The position numbers and the translations under genes were made by a program. A stretch of 64,000 nucleotides of DNA. Origin: Hypericum androsaemum (taxonomy: Eukaryota; Streptophyta; Magnoliopsida; Malpighiales; Hypericaceae). The notes under the pieces were generated by a model, which saw nothing but the letters and a program-made list of their open reading frames with translations, did no database searches and was not told the DNA's origin. The DNA lies in assembly GCA_963995505.1 (NCBI GenBank), contig OZ023199.1, forward strand, positions 9,035,373 through 9,099,372, in the 5' to 3' direction. Positions 44,819 to 56,119 of the stretch are shown here, in pieces (within the stretch, counting starts at the first letter, position 1; each line of letters starts with the position of its first letter).

Positions 44819-45284
44819 ATTTTGGAAACACGGTCCTTACGGATCTTTCGACAGTTCGATAAATGGACAACCTAATATGACGCGTGTCATCTTGGACGGT
44901 CTGGTTCATCCAACAACTGAAAAAATCGTAAGGACTGTGCTTTCGAGGGGCCCGGATTCGGTAGGGGGCCAAATCCCATACTGAACAGAATAAGGGTAAA
45001 ATAGGCACACACAAAAATTAAAAGGCAACAAGGAGGGCTGACGCCCACATGGATGGACTGACACACATAGGATGGGGTGATCGATTGACACATTGAAATT
45101 TGTGTAATTTAATTAAAAAAATTTAATTGCAACTATTTTTTAAATTAGAAATTAGTTTGATATGAGCATGAACTAATATGACAAAATGGCATTACCTATT
45201 ATGACTAATTGGTATGACCTATTATTATAAATTAGGACGACCATTATTTATTATTTATTTAATTATCTATATTTTTTATTATAA
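44819..45284. other. Intergenic between FB9 and the satellite arrays
   Basis: Overlapping short minus frames at 44811-45093 are without domains. The remainder is AT-rich. Nothing supported. Confidence 0.4.
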
Positions 45285-45745
45285 GTATGTTTAAATATTA
45301 TCAAAATGGCGTGACCGGGTATGTCATTTTGCAATAACTAAACATGTCATTTTATCGTAATCGGGCATATCATTTTATCGTAATCGGATCTGTCATTTGA
45401 TCATAACCGGGTCTACCATTTGGTCATAACCGGACATGTCATTTGACATAACTCAGCATGCCATTTAAACATAATCGGATATACCATTTGATATAACCAG
45501 GCATGCCATTTTGACATAGCTGGGCCTGCCTTTTGGTCATAACCGGGTCTGTCATTTAGACATAATCAGGCATACCATTTGACATAACCAGGCATGTCAT
45601 TTTGACATAGCTAGGGACTCCATTTAGGCATAAGTGGGTCTGCTATTTAGACATAAGTGAGTCTGCCATTAGACATAATCGAGTCTGCCATTAGACATAA
45701 TCGAGTCTGCCATTAGACATAATCGAGCATACCATTTAACATAAC
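45285..45745 (+). repeat. Degenerate tandem array, ~23-bp unit
   Basis: About 18-19 units of the type CATAACCGGGTCTGTCATTT and CATAATCGGGCATATCATTT. The last three are nearly identical (AGACATAATCGAGTCTGCCA). Further units occur at 46270-46350. It is related in form to the array at 3450-3660. Confidence 0.88.
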
Positions 45746-45749
45746 CTTC

Positions 45750-46262
45750 CAGCCGTTTGATACTCGATTGACTCTTGATTTCAAATAAATTTTTGACATT
45801 CTTACACTATAAATTGGGAGAAGTCATAAACTTTAAAATTATAGATATACGTCTCACCTTCGCACAACAACTTAAATGACCTTAATCAGACTCTGGAGTA
45901 AGAAGTTATGGCTCTCCTACCAAAATTAGTCGAACACAACTTGGTCGACTCTTAACTTCAAACGAATTTTTGACATCTTTACACTCTTAAGTTGTAGATA
46001 TAAATCTTAGCTTCACATAACAAATCTCAATCGGACTTCGGAGTAAGAAGTTGTGGCTCTCCAACTGAAATTATTCAACCACAACTCGATTGACTCTTGT
46101 ATTCAAATGAATTGTTGACATATTTACACTCTGAATTTGGAGAATTCATAAACTTCAAATTTGTAGATATACATCTTAGCTTCGCACAACAACTTGAATT
46201 AGCTCAATCGGACTCCGGAGTAAGATGTTGTGGCTCCCCAACCGAAACTTATCGACCACTTC
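45750..46262 (+). repeat. Three tandem copies of a ~140-190 bp unit
   Basis: Each copy contains GACTCTT, TTTTTGACAT, TTTACACTC, GTAGATATA, TTAGCTTCGCACAACAAC (or close) and CGGAGTAAGA(A/T)GTTGTGGCTC. Starts are near 45762, 45953 and 46089. The middle copy has an internal deletion. No gene. Confidence 0.82.
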
Positions 46263-46379
46263 TCACCATCGTCAGGTATGTCATTAGACATAGCCGGGAC
46301 ATACCATTAGACATAGCCAGACACGCCCTTAGACATGGCCGGGCATGCAATGAGACTACCAAGAAGAAATAAGAGAATA

Positions 46380-48262
46380 TAAAAAAATTAATGTTACCTA
46401 GAAAAATAGAAGCGAAGAAAAAAAAGAACATTTAATTAATACAAAAAGTCTTTTTTGGTTTACACAAAGCCAAAAACACGCGTGTACCAAGGAAATTAAA
46501 AGGCTTGCCACATGGACAAAATTGTCCCTAGGTGATAATGGCCGTCGGATCAGAGTGTAGATTATTGACACTCATCCGACAGCCCGCATCTTGCCTATTC
46601 GGTCCGGGAAAATTTAATCCGTGCGCGCTTTCGAGAAGCCATAAAGACGATATCTTAACCCATCCCCCAATATACTTTCGCATGAAATTTCTTTTCCTAT
46701 CCAGTATATAATATGCCTCTCGGAAGGTGAAGCATAGCATTAATTCCAAGATATAAATCAGATCCAGATTATATTCCGCAACTATATACTATTCTTTTAG
46801 ATGCACTAATTAAAAAAATAAAAGTAACCGGTGGATTAAAATCGATTCCATAGTGCACAACTCATGAAGTTCCCTACAAATAAAAAAGTAAATAACCACA
46901 GAGCACCTAGATTGACACATTAGTCTGACTAAATATCTTGAATTCGTGCCAAGAAACTGTAATAGGATTAGAATTGGGCAATTAGAGTTGCCCCTTTATA
47001 TTTTTTACTTGATCGAATTTGAGTTAGTCAATTTAGTAAAATCTTCGATATTAATTTTGACCAAATATCAAAAAGTGCACCACGATGCAAATCTCCACTT
47101 CACTAGTCTTTGTTTATCACATTTGCTCTTTATTGTTCAAGTGACAAGGACTTCTAAAGCATCACAAAGAAAAAAGTGCACCACTTTTACACGGAAAAGA
47201 AAAAGGTAATTGCTCCTGTGTCCACTCATAATCTACTAGAGAAAAGAGGTGCCGGAAATGAGGATGCTTTTTCTGCATAATAAAATCAGATTCCTTTATT
47301 AAAGAAGGGATTTGAAAAGTCCCAGATCAAATAACTTTCCTAGCCAATTTCAACTGAAAGCAACACCAAACCCAAAACCAACTTTTTAAAATGGTAGAAA
47401 AGGAGGAAGCAAAAGCGAGGATGGTATGATCAAATCCATTGTAACCTGAAAAGATAGCATTAACCAGCATACAGCTTTAACTTTCCAATGATCATATATG
47501 CCCCTTAATTAAACATTTCGCTAACAAATCGATGTATTTGAGAACCGACAGTGAAAATGCACATACCCGGATGACAAAAGATATAAATGAATTGACGAAG
47601 GTTTATTGTTTGATGATAGATGCAAGTCGATCTGATCTTATAAATGAATTGACGAAGGTTCATCCAGGAAATAAGCTGGCTCACCGGAGGAATCTGATTG
47701 GATATAAAAAGCTTATGGCATGTGAAGTGTTAGAATTCCATTAGTACTTCATAATCCAGCTGTAGTTGTATTATTGAAGTAACTAAAATATTAAGACACC
47801 CGCATGATATTTGCAAGCCAATTTGACTTGTGATGTCTTCTTGGTTTAGAACTGTCTAATAAATTGGACAAATTTTCTTTAGTCTCCACTCAATCCGGTC
47901 TGTATTCTGTAATAAATTAGCTTTCCATATAATTAGACCAGATGAATGCATTCCGAAATTTCGTCTCACACCACAAGTTCTCCGAGACAATAGTTTTCTT
48001 TTTACTATCACTTGATATTCGGACATTTACTATACCGAGTAATTTAAGTTTAATTAAGACCTTTGAATGATAACAAAGTTATGTCAACAACTATTTAATA
48101 TTGTTATATTTCAAAAGATTTGAACATGGACCTATTAATCAACAATTCCCTATTGATCTAACTCCCTATTGGATCTAATTGCTTGTTGAAAGAATAGGTT
48201 AAGACTTAAGAATGAAGGATCATGACTATTCCTTTGAATGAAGTACCAACTAAATTAATTTT
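46380..48262. other. Intergenic, nothing recognised
   Basis: AT-rich. A 21-bp direct repeat (ATAAATGAATTGACGAAGGT) occurs at 47583 and 47641. No gene is supported. Confidence 0.5.
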
Positions 48263-48599
48263 AGGAAAACGTTTACTTTAGTACCTTGTAGTATAGTCCA
48301 AAATTACTTTAGTATCCTGTGGTAAAAAACTGACTAATCGAGTCATACTTATTCTAATTACCATTATTTAGGTCACGGTCAGCTGCCCGAACTCTTCCGA
48401 CCTGCTCGGACCCTGCCCGTCCAACTAAGCAAGCAATGTCACTAATTTTTGATGACGTGGCTCTCCCCTCTCTCTTCTTCTTCTTCTCCTCCTCCTCCTT
48501 CTTAAAACAAAGACACGAACTTTTCAACGAATCAATTTTAAAAACCACATAAATCCCAACGAACTGTGGTAAAGATTAGACCTTTAGAAAAATTCATGG

Positions 48600-49079
48600 G
48601 TTCCATCTTTACACTTCTGCAACCTAAAAACACCCACGACCAATAGAAACTTCAAGAACGGTGTCGCCGAGATGGTGGTCAAAGCGCTCCGACAAGCCCC
48701 CGTCGGCGACGGCCAAGTGAAAAGGGGACGGAGAGGCCTTAGAGGACGGTGGAGATGAAAGAGGCGGGAAGGCCAAGACCTCTCCGACTCCAACTACGAG
48801 TCCACTACGACGCCATCGAGAGAGCCATTTTTGTCGACGCCGACGCCGACGCCCAACTTCCAAGTCCCGATGCCCATCCTTCGAGTCTCGCCGACTCCCA
48901 GCCTCCTAGTCCCGACGCCCAGCTTCTGAGTCTCACTGACGCCCAGCCTCCTAATTCCGACGCCCAGCTTCTGAGTCCCGACTCAGCTTTCTCTCCCTCT
49001 CTCTCACTTACGCCCAGCTTCGCGAGCAGCTCCTCCGGCGAGTAACCGTCGCCGACCGTGAAATTTGCAGCGCTGCGGG
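48600..49079. other. Gene-like cargo of FB11, unidentified
   Basis: GC-rich with long frames on both strands. The plus frame at 48749-49045 contains VHYDAIERAIF followed by a proline-serine repeat (SPDAQLLS, PPNSDAQLLSPDS) coded by ~27-30 bp tandem units at 48840-48985. The continuation after the hAT insertion (49884 onward) is in the same cargo. I do not recognise a parent gene. Capture of host DNA is an inference from position and composition. Confidence 0.45.
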
Positions 49080-49875
49080 TAGGGGTGAGCATTCGGATAA
49101 TCTGAATCTGAATTATCCGAATATCTCATTATCCAAAATATTCAAAATAACTATTTCTCGATCCGAATTTGAATAACGAATTATTCGAAATCCAAAATCT
49201 AAAATTATTTTGGATACGGGTTCAGATAATCCGAATTATCCGAATTTTTCAAAACTCACCTAAAAATTAAAAACCAAGTATCCATTAGCACCTCAACGCA
49301 GTAAAGAAAAAAGCCAAAATAACCATAACAAAAAAAAACAAATGCATAATTCTTGCTGAAAATAATGCAAGAATGATTAAACCCAAGTGTCCAAATCAAG
49401 ACGAGCTCTTCCAAACCCAGACATACAATTGCTTCTGATTTTAAGAGATTTCAAGTCACACCTAACTGGCCAGTTCATGAAAAGGCAGAGAAAGTTTGGG
49501 AGTTAAAACAAGCTTTGTACGGGGAGGCCAGATACGAGGAGGACAACAGCTTGGTGGTGCATATAATTTTCTTTTAGAATTTGATTAGACGTAATTTTGG
49601 TCTATCAATTACATAACACAGAGAGACAATGTATACAAGTTAGATATTTTTTTATAGAGAAAGCTCAAGCCCATATGACCTATTCTAAGTTATATTTATA
49701 TTTTGGATATTCGGATAATCCGAATTTATAATTTTGCTATCCGAATCTGAATCCGAATTATATTGTTCGGATAATCCGATTCTGAATTTGAACACAAAAT
49801 TATCCGAATTCAAATCAGAAAAAAATTCAGATATCGGATTCAAATATCGGATGTCAGATTTTTTGCTCACCCCTA
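49080..49875. mobile_element. hAT-type non-autonomous element nested in FB11
   Basis: 796 bp. Perfect 12-bp terminal inverted repeats TAGGGGTGAGCA and a perfect 8-bp duplication GCTGCGGG (49072-49079, 49876-49883), both diagnostic of the hAT superfamily. Subterminal DNA is dense in ATCCGAAT/ATTCGGAT words (inverted copies at both ends), typical of transposase-binding subterminal repeats. No transposase frame. Confidence 0.96.
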
Positions 49876-50067
49876 GCTGCGGGGATGACATGGACGAGCT
49901 TCTCGTGGCTCGCCGGTGGATTCGCGGAGGAGGACAACCGCGGGGACAGAGAAACTGGGTTGAGGGGCAGGCCTCTCGAACGGGTCGAGGTACGGGATCG
50001 AACGATGGCGTCGCTGATCAACGAGCACTCCGGGTCAGGTACGGGATCGAACGGGCTCTCGAACGAG

Positions 50068-50112
50068 AAAAAGAAGAAGAAGAAGAAGAAGAAGAAGAAG
50101 AAGAAGAAGAGA
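50068..50112 (+). repeat. (GAA)n / (AAG)n microsatellite
   Basis: About 14 GAA units in a row. The mirror arm at 48470-48500 is pyrimidine-rich (TTCTTCTTC, TCCTCCTCC). It produces artefactual poly-Lys and poly-Glu frames. Confidence 0.95.
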
Positions 50113-50329
50113 GGGGAGAGCCACGCATCAAAAATTAGTGACGTGGCTTTGCTTAGTTAGACGGGCAGGGTCCGGGCAGGTCAGGAAGCGTTCGGGTAGC
50201 TGCCCGTGGACCTAAGTGATGGTAATTGGAATAAGTATGACTCGATTGGTCAGTTTTTTACCACAGGGTACTAAAGTGATTTTGGGCTATACTATAGGGT
50301 ACTAAAGTGAAATTTTCCCTTAATTTTAA

Positions 50330-50955
50330 GCAATGGATTTTCCTATATTCTTCCCGTCGCAATAACATTCCCTTGAGAAAAATCAAAGAGATAAATTTAT
50401 CAATGAATTTCTGGGATGCTTTAATTTTTTAGAGGAAAACCACAAGGCTTCATGTGTATCCCTTTTCAAGTATCCTTTTGTGGTGTTTCCTTTGGTTTGG
50501 CCTTTGAGGAATACGAATTGTAGAACCCAATTCTTACAAGTGGAAGGCTTTATCTGATCTTTATGCTCCTAATTAGTATATATACATCCTAATCAACTTT
50601 GACACTTTATGGTGAAACGATCAACTTGACATTTTGCGAGCGACCTACCTGTCAATTGGACCCACACCTAGACTCTTTCTACGTGAAAGTTCTTGCTTTA
50701 TATACGTGCTAAATAAGTACAGTTGATTGTAAATTGTGCAAATTTTAAAATAAACCATATTCGAATAAAATTATAATTAATTTGCATTCATCTGTAACGT
50801 ACCGGGCAACATTTTTAGCCCTCAAACATGATGATACATGGAGTAATGATGTGGACAAAAAGCTCATCCTTAGCTTTTCCACGCCACCTAATTAACCCTT
50901 TGTTCTTGACGGCTATTGTCTCCCCATTCAAATTTTCCTCTTTTCGCTTTTAAGA
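50330..50955. other. Intergenic and Dof promoter region
   Basis: AT-rich. No gene. It presumably holds the upstream control DNA of the Dof gene. Confidence 0.5.
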
Positions 50956-50959
50956 CCAA

Positions 50960-50967
50960 TATATAAA
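50960..50967 (+). promoter_or_regulatory. TATA box of the Dof gene
   Basis: TATATAAA within CCAATATATAAACA, about 210 bases before the ATG. A CT-rich leader follows (ATCTCTCTCTTTCC near 51005). Position and sequence fit a plant core promoter with a leader of roughly 180 bases. Confidence 0.65.
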
Positions 50968-51173
50968 CAACAAAAACCTCCCATCTATATCCACACGCAT
51001 CAAACATCTCTCTCTTTCCATACCAATCTCTCTCAACTCCTCTCTATGTGTTTTATAACATTCGGATAAATACCTTTCTGATCTTTGATTTATCTCCCTA
51101 TATCTAATTTATCTATATCTATCTTTATAATACATAGTGTTTATTTACTGTATGTATGGTAATTATTAGTTAG

Positions 51174-51662
51174 ATGGCTAACCAAGAACAGGGTATAAAG
51201 TTATTTGGAAGAACGATTACTTTGCCAGGAAGAATTGAAGCTAACAAGGATGATCAGATTATTAAAGAGACTGTTGATCCAACGGCTGACAAGAAGCCAG
51301 AGAAGATCATCCCGTGCCCTAGATGTAAGAGCATGGAGACCAAGTTTTGTTATTTCAACAACTACAATGTTAACCAGCCCAGGCACTTCTGCAAGGGCTG
51401 CCAGAGGTACTGGACGGCCGGCGGGGCCCTCCGGAACGTGCCCGTGGGGGCCGGCCGCCGGAAGGCCAAGCCAACGGGTAGAGTTGGGCTAGGTGTGTTT
51501 GAGGAGGGGTTCTTGTATGATGGTGGTTCCAGTGGGGTGGTGGACCGGTTTGAAGTTGACGGGGCGGTGGCGGAGGAGTGGCACGTGGCGGCGAACCGCG
51601 ACTTCCAACATGTTTTCCCCGGCAAGCGGCGGAGGAGTAGTTCAGGTGGTCTAACTTGTTAA
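51174..51662 (+). CDS. DOF1.5: Dof zinc-finger transcription factor (COG1/DOF1.5-like)
   Basis: 162 residues in a single exon. The Dof domain spans residues 46-98, with zinc ligands C48, C51, C73 and C76 (CX2CX21CX2C). It contains the invariant [15 protein letters not shown] and [20 protein letters not shown] stretches, which bind AAAG cores in DNA. The N-terminus [11 protein letters not shown] and the short length match the DOF1.5/COG1 branch of the CDF group, which in Arabidopsis modulates phytochrome and circadian signalling. Long CDF members have a C-terminal FKF1-binding region, and that is absent here. The basic tail GKRRRSSS may help nuclear import. The start is the first ATG after the CT-rich leader. 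Orthology to DOF1.5 specifically is an inference. Confidence 0.95.
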   Translation: MANQEQGIKLFGRTITLPGRIEANKDDQIIKETVDPTADKKPEKIIPCPRCKSMETKFCYFNNYNVNQPRHFCKGCQRYWTAGGALRNVPVGAGRRKAKPTGRVGLGVFEEGFLYDGGSSGVVDRFEVDGAVAEEWHVAANRDFQHVFPGKRRRSSSGGLTC

Positions 51663-51664
51663 GT

Positions 51665-53740
51665 TTACTACCTTTTTATTGTTTCTATATATGGAATGTA
51701 AATATGTCAATGAGACGGCCTTATTTAGGTAACTAAATTAAATTAACTTTTTTCTTCTTTAAAATATAATAGTGTTAAATATTTGTTGTGAGATTTTTGT
51801 CACATTTCAAAGCTTTTACTTCATTCGTATCTGGGTATAAAATATATTCCAATCTCTTGAAGTTGGAACTTGGAAGTTAGGAGGGAATTAAAAAACTTGA
51901 GTTAGGGGAGAGATATTCATCTGTACTAAATCAAGGATTAACACTTAAGATAATACTTACCTAACTAGTATTATTATTTAAATATGTTATTATTTTTTTT
52001 TTTCATAGAAGACATGTTCTTGCCAGTACTAATTGATAATAACAAATAGAAATTTTAATTACTAAACATTTTGACGTCTTTTGGATAAATAAAATTTTAC
52101 TTTTTTCCAATAAAAAGTTAGAGAGGGAGAAAATAGATCGATCAGAGACCTTACCGGCGTTGAACGTTTCCTAAGCTTTTATATAATCGAGATTAATAGG
52201 CCTGCAGCGAATATTCACTTTAATCGACGAAACCATCAATTAATTAAGCCGTAACATCCCCATCATTTAATACAATTACGTTTCATTAAAATAATTTGCG
52301 TGTAAAGATATTAGGTAAGATATTATTCAAATTTACGGCAAGACTTTCTGTGATGGGAGAGTCGCCGTATACATACATTACACACACATATATATATATA
52401 TACTTGTTTATTTTATCATTCCGCTTAATATGTAGGTAGTTAAGCATATTAAATGGCACCTCCAGCCTTGTAATAATCTTATGCGCTTCATGTCATGACA
52501 ACCATATTAGTTTAAAGGGAAAAATCTAGAAGTCCGTAAGGTTTGATATAATAATTGTGATATTTGATAAATGATATGTACTGTTTGAAATATCTTAAGT
52601 GATTTGATTGGTACTATCTATATCAATAAGATACATCTTTTTTCTGGTACACATCCTAAAAGAACTCCAAGATTAAACTCGTTTGACCTAGAGTTGGATC
52701 AGGATGGATGACCTCCTGGGAAGTTTTCTGGGATGCGTGTGAGTGAGGATAAAATATGCTAGAAAAGACTCGTATTGGTCTGTAGAAACAGTCGGTCGAA
52801 TCAGGAGGCGTCACAATAATGTACTAAGAGATTCATGTCTTAAATTAATTAGTCCCTAAAATTTGAAAAATCAAACTCGTTATTCCTTAAAATCAATTTA
52901 CATCTCACCCTTCACTTGAAGTAACTCTCAAATTATCCCAAACACACTAACATATATCCCAGAATAAAAAAATCATACACTCCCCAACGAAAAAAAAAAC
53001 CCAAGTTTATCCACCCATCCCATGCAACCGAATTAATTCTAAATCCAAAAAATAAATGACCTACTTTGGGTCTCCAAGGAGAAGGGGAGCGATGGTTTTG
53101 TTAGGGTTATAAGGATTTATATGATAATAAACCAACACCGAAAATTGTACTCTCTTTAATTTTTTATGTTGTTGTCTATTATATTATTTAATAAATATGA
53201 ACTCTGGATTTTATCTAGATAGTTTTGGTGTTCTTGAGCGAATTGGTGTTGCCGGAGGTTGGTGTTCGCTAAAAAAGAAGGGACTATATAAGAGATATGA
53301 TCAAATACTAAGAATCCTCGATAATTTGTCCTATCTTCTATTGTTATTTTGGAGCTTTTAAAGTGATAGATGGATATTTTGGTAAGCCTTTGTGATATTT
53401 GATATAGAAAATTGATCACAAGGACTCACATATTCAATTTTCAATAAAGGTAAGGACTAATTAACTAAGGCGAAAATTTTCTAGTACATTATGTCAAACT
53501 TTAGGAATTTTTGAATATTTCTCCTAGTTTAAATTGATTTCACCAAAATCAACCCAATATCATCTCCGCGAGGGTCTTGTTCTAGCTTAACTAGCTAACG
53601 AATTCGAGTCTTTGAGAATACAACTGTGATAAATACTTGTGTGGAGAGATTTGTCACCTTTTAAAGATTCTATCCGGATTGAACTTGTATTAATCAGAAG
53701 AATAGCGGTGGTATAAACCAAAAAAACCATAATATCATTT
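51665..53740. other. Intergenic with one dispersed repeat
   Basis: AT-rich. 52600-52830 is an inverted third copy of the ~250-bp repeat at 32258-32840 (GATGCGTGTGAGTGAGGATA, GAAAAGACTCGTATTGGTC). A minus frame at 53156-53419 has no domain. No gene. Confidence 0.5.
52600..52830 (-). repeat. Dispersed ~250-bp repeat, copy 3
   Basis: On the minus strand it matches 32258-32505 and 32580-32840, including TCCTCACTCACACGCAT and the TTTAATCTTGGAGTTC side. Confidence 0.75.
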
Positions 53741-53746
53741 CTTTTA

Positions 53747-54991
53747 GGAAAAAGTTCATTGTAGTTGGTCGAGAAATCGTGTATTCGCGGCTTGAACTTG
53801 TATTTGCGGAAATCGTGTTAGGTCTTTGTGGTTTAAAAGCCATTAAATGGGTCCAACTTAAAAAAAAATTACTTTAGAGCCTCGGACTGATTCCTGAGCC
53901 TAGTTGGTCGAGAGGACGCTCTTTAAGTAAAATTGATATAGCGGCTAGAAAATTTCTAAATAGTCCTAAATGTTGTTAAAAAAATATTGGTCCCTTCCCC
54001 TCTTCCTTCCCATTCCTCTCCTCCTCCTTCTCCTCTCTCAAGAGCTCACACACGTACGGTGAAAAGACGTCTATGACCTCCCCCAACCCAATCAACCCCC
54101 TTCCCACCCCCCACCCCCTCAAAATCATATGACCGGCAACACCACCTTCTCCAACCTGAATCGCCTCCAATGGAGATAATACGCCGCGCGAAGCCCATAT
54201 GGCCTAGCTGCTCTTACCCTCCAAGACGGTCTTGTAACTCAAACCCACATTAGCATACCCAATGTTCTTCTTCAGGATACTCCTAATTAAACTGATTTTC
54301 TAATGCCCCTGCATCGTCCATTAACTACAACAAGCCTCAAGACCCCAACTAAAGTGAAACAGAGCGAGAAAAAAGAAAAAAAATTGGGACCTTTAAGTAA
54401 TTTTACAATTTCAAAATTATCTAAAGTGACCATAAAAGGGTGATTTAATTTAAATTAGTCATCATACAAGGATGAATTAACGTACATAAGTGATCATACA
54501 AATGTAACTTAATATAAATTAGTGACGTGACAAAAAATAGATTAGTGAGAATGGTCTAAAATTTACTAAAGATATGTGACCAATGTTTTACCCGCGATCT
54601 GGGCTTCTTCACCTTCTTCTTCTTGTTGTCCTCCAGGTTCGTGAACTTCGTTAGAGTTTCTTGGAACTCCAAATCATTGATTGATGGAGAGTTTGGTGGG
54701 TTTGAGATTTTGGTGATGTAGGGGAAGAAGGGAGAAAGATAGTATATTGGATTTTTTTTTATATCATAAACAAATCAGTGATTGTTTTGTTATTCTATCA
54801 ATCAGACATGTCATTTTACAAGGGTAATGGAAAAGCGGATAAGGCGTAGCCACGTCATCGAGTAAACAACATCATCTCGGTCAACTAGGCTCGGAAATCA
54901 GTCTGGGGCTCTAAGTAATTTTTTTTCAAAAATGTTGGACTGGTTTAATAGGTTTTAAACTACAGGGACCTAGCACAATCTTTTCCATACC
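53747..54991. mobile_element. Fold-back element FB12
   Basis: The left arm around 53815-53930 and the right arm around 54860-54985 are complementary: TTAGGTCTTTGTGGTTTAAAAGCC against CTAGGTCCCTGTAGTTTAAAACC, then ATTACTTTAGAGCCTCGGAC against ATTACTTAGAGCCCCAGAC, then GAGCCTAGTTGG. The left end seems to hold a small internal duplication (53750-53810). The interior includes pyrimidine-rich leader-like DNA (53985-54060) and another AT-rich insertion near 54380-54590. No target duplication was paired; ends are approximate. Confidence 0.65.
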
Positions 54992-56115
54992 ACACAATAG
55001 CAAAGTTAACGTTTCTCTTTCTTTTAGAAAGCTTATATTCAAAAGTTCTTTTTCATGCCACTGGTAAGAATTGAACACTAACCGGTTATATCCTTGTTTC
55101 CCTTCTCTTCTTTTACCGAGTCAAATTTAAAGTGGCGACCTAACTTCCGAATTCGGTCGAACGCCATTTAATATGTATTTCTTTTATTGGTATCTATTAT
55201 TTTTGTAAGTAATAACACAAAATTTTCTTACGAAAATCAAATTCATTTATTAATTGGTTCAATCCCACATGAATCGCCATTTTGTTTGGAGAATACTGTT
55301 TGGTGGAACATCTATATGGTGTCACCGTCAAGAAAGCATATTAAGATGTCACAAATTCTAAGGCCAGCTAGATCTGTCTACCGATGTTTCTCTCCTCTCC
55401 TTGGTTGTCAAGTGAAAGCCTTTTTTCCTAATATCAGAAAATTCTGATATTAAAAGCCAATTATTTTCCAATCAAGAGATAGATTTTTTAACAATATTTT
55501 TTACATTCGTAATTTTTAAATCCAAGACTTTCATAAATGAATCTAAATTTCCTACTACTTATATCAATTCACGTTTTCCATTTGTAGACGAGTAAAACTT
55601 AACGCCATCTCAATTTTCACGTGAACAGATTAAATAATGTGCCGGTGTTGACTAATTCAAGGGGAACAAATCTGCAAGGCCATAATATTAAAAGGGTTTT
55701 TAAAGGGGCCAAAGAAAAAGGTGAAAGAAGGAATTATAATATATATTTTTAGTTAAATGGGGAATCAGAACGAGGAATCTACATCCCCATATACAAATGT
55801 TTGGTACATCAGCATTAATTCGGAAAGAATACGGAGTTTGATAAAGTTTTATCGAATTTTTTTGTCTACAGTTTGGTTTTTCCTTCGATTAATTATTACG
55901 ATGTGTTGCTATAACTAATTTTTTTTTAAATGGACTCGATAACGAACCGATTAGCTCTCTGGATACCCCTCCCGGTCCAATCAATCTTTTTAAATAAGTT
56001 TATTATTAATTATATTTAACATTAAAATGTCAAATAATTTTAAATATTCTCTTATTTTTTTTAGTTTATTATGAACACTGAAATCTTAATTTAATCACGT
56101 TTAATATAACAAAAT
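54992..56115. other. Intergenic, nothing recognised
   Basis: AT-rich. A plus frame at 55187-55447 is without a domain. No gene. Confidence 0.5.
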
Positions 56116-56119
56116 TCTA

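Larger units (their letters stand above)
48263..50319. mobile_element. Fold-back element FB11 with cargo, split by a hAT element
   Basis: Left end AGGAAAACGTTTACTTTAGT, right (complement) GGGAAAATTTCACTTTAGTA. The arms align for about 230 bp through CCTGTGGTAAAAAACTGAC, CGAGTCATACTTATTC, GCTGCCCGAAC and CTGCCCGTC. The likely target duplication is TTAATTTT (48255-48262, 50320-50327), 8 bp. Between the arms lies gene-like GC-rich DNA (48600-49079 and 49884-50060), interrupted by the hAT element. A (GAA)n tract at 50068-50110 adjoins the right arm. Confidence 0.82.

Noticed and set aside
49734..50160. Frames of 134 and 91 codons ending in poly-Glu or poly-Lys
   Set aside because: They run from the hAT element's end through cargo into a (GAA)n tract, crossing element boundaries.
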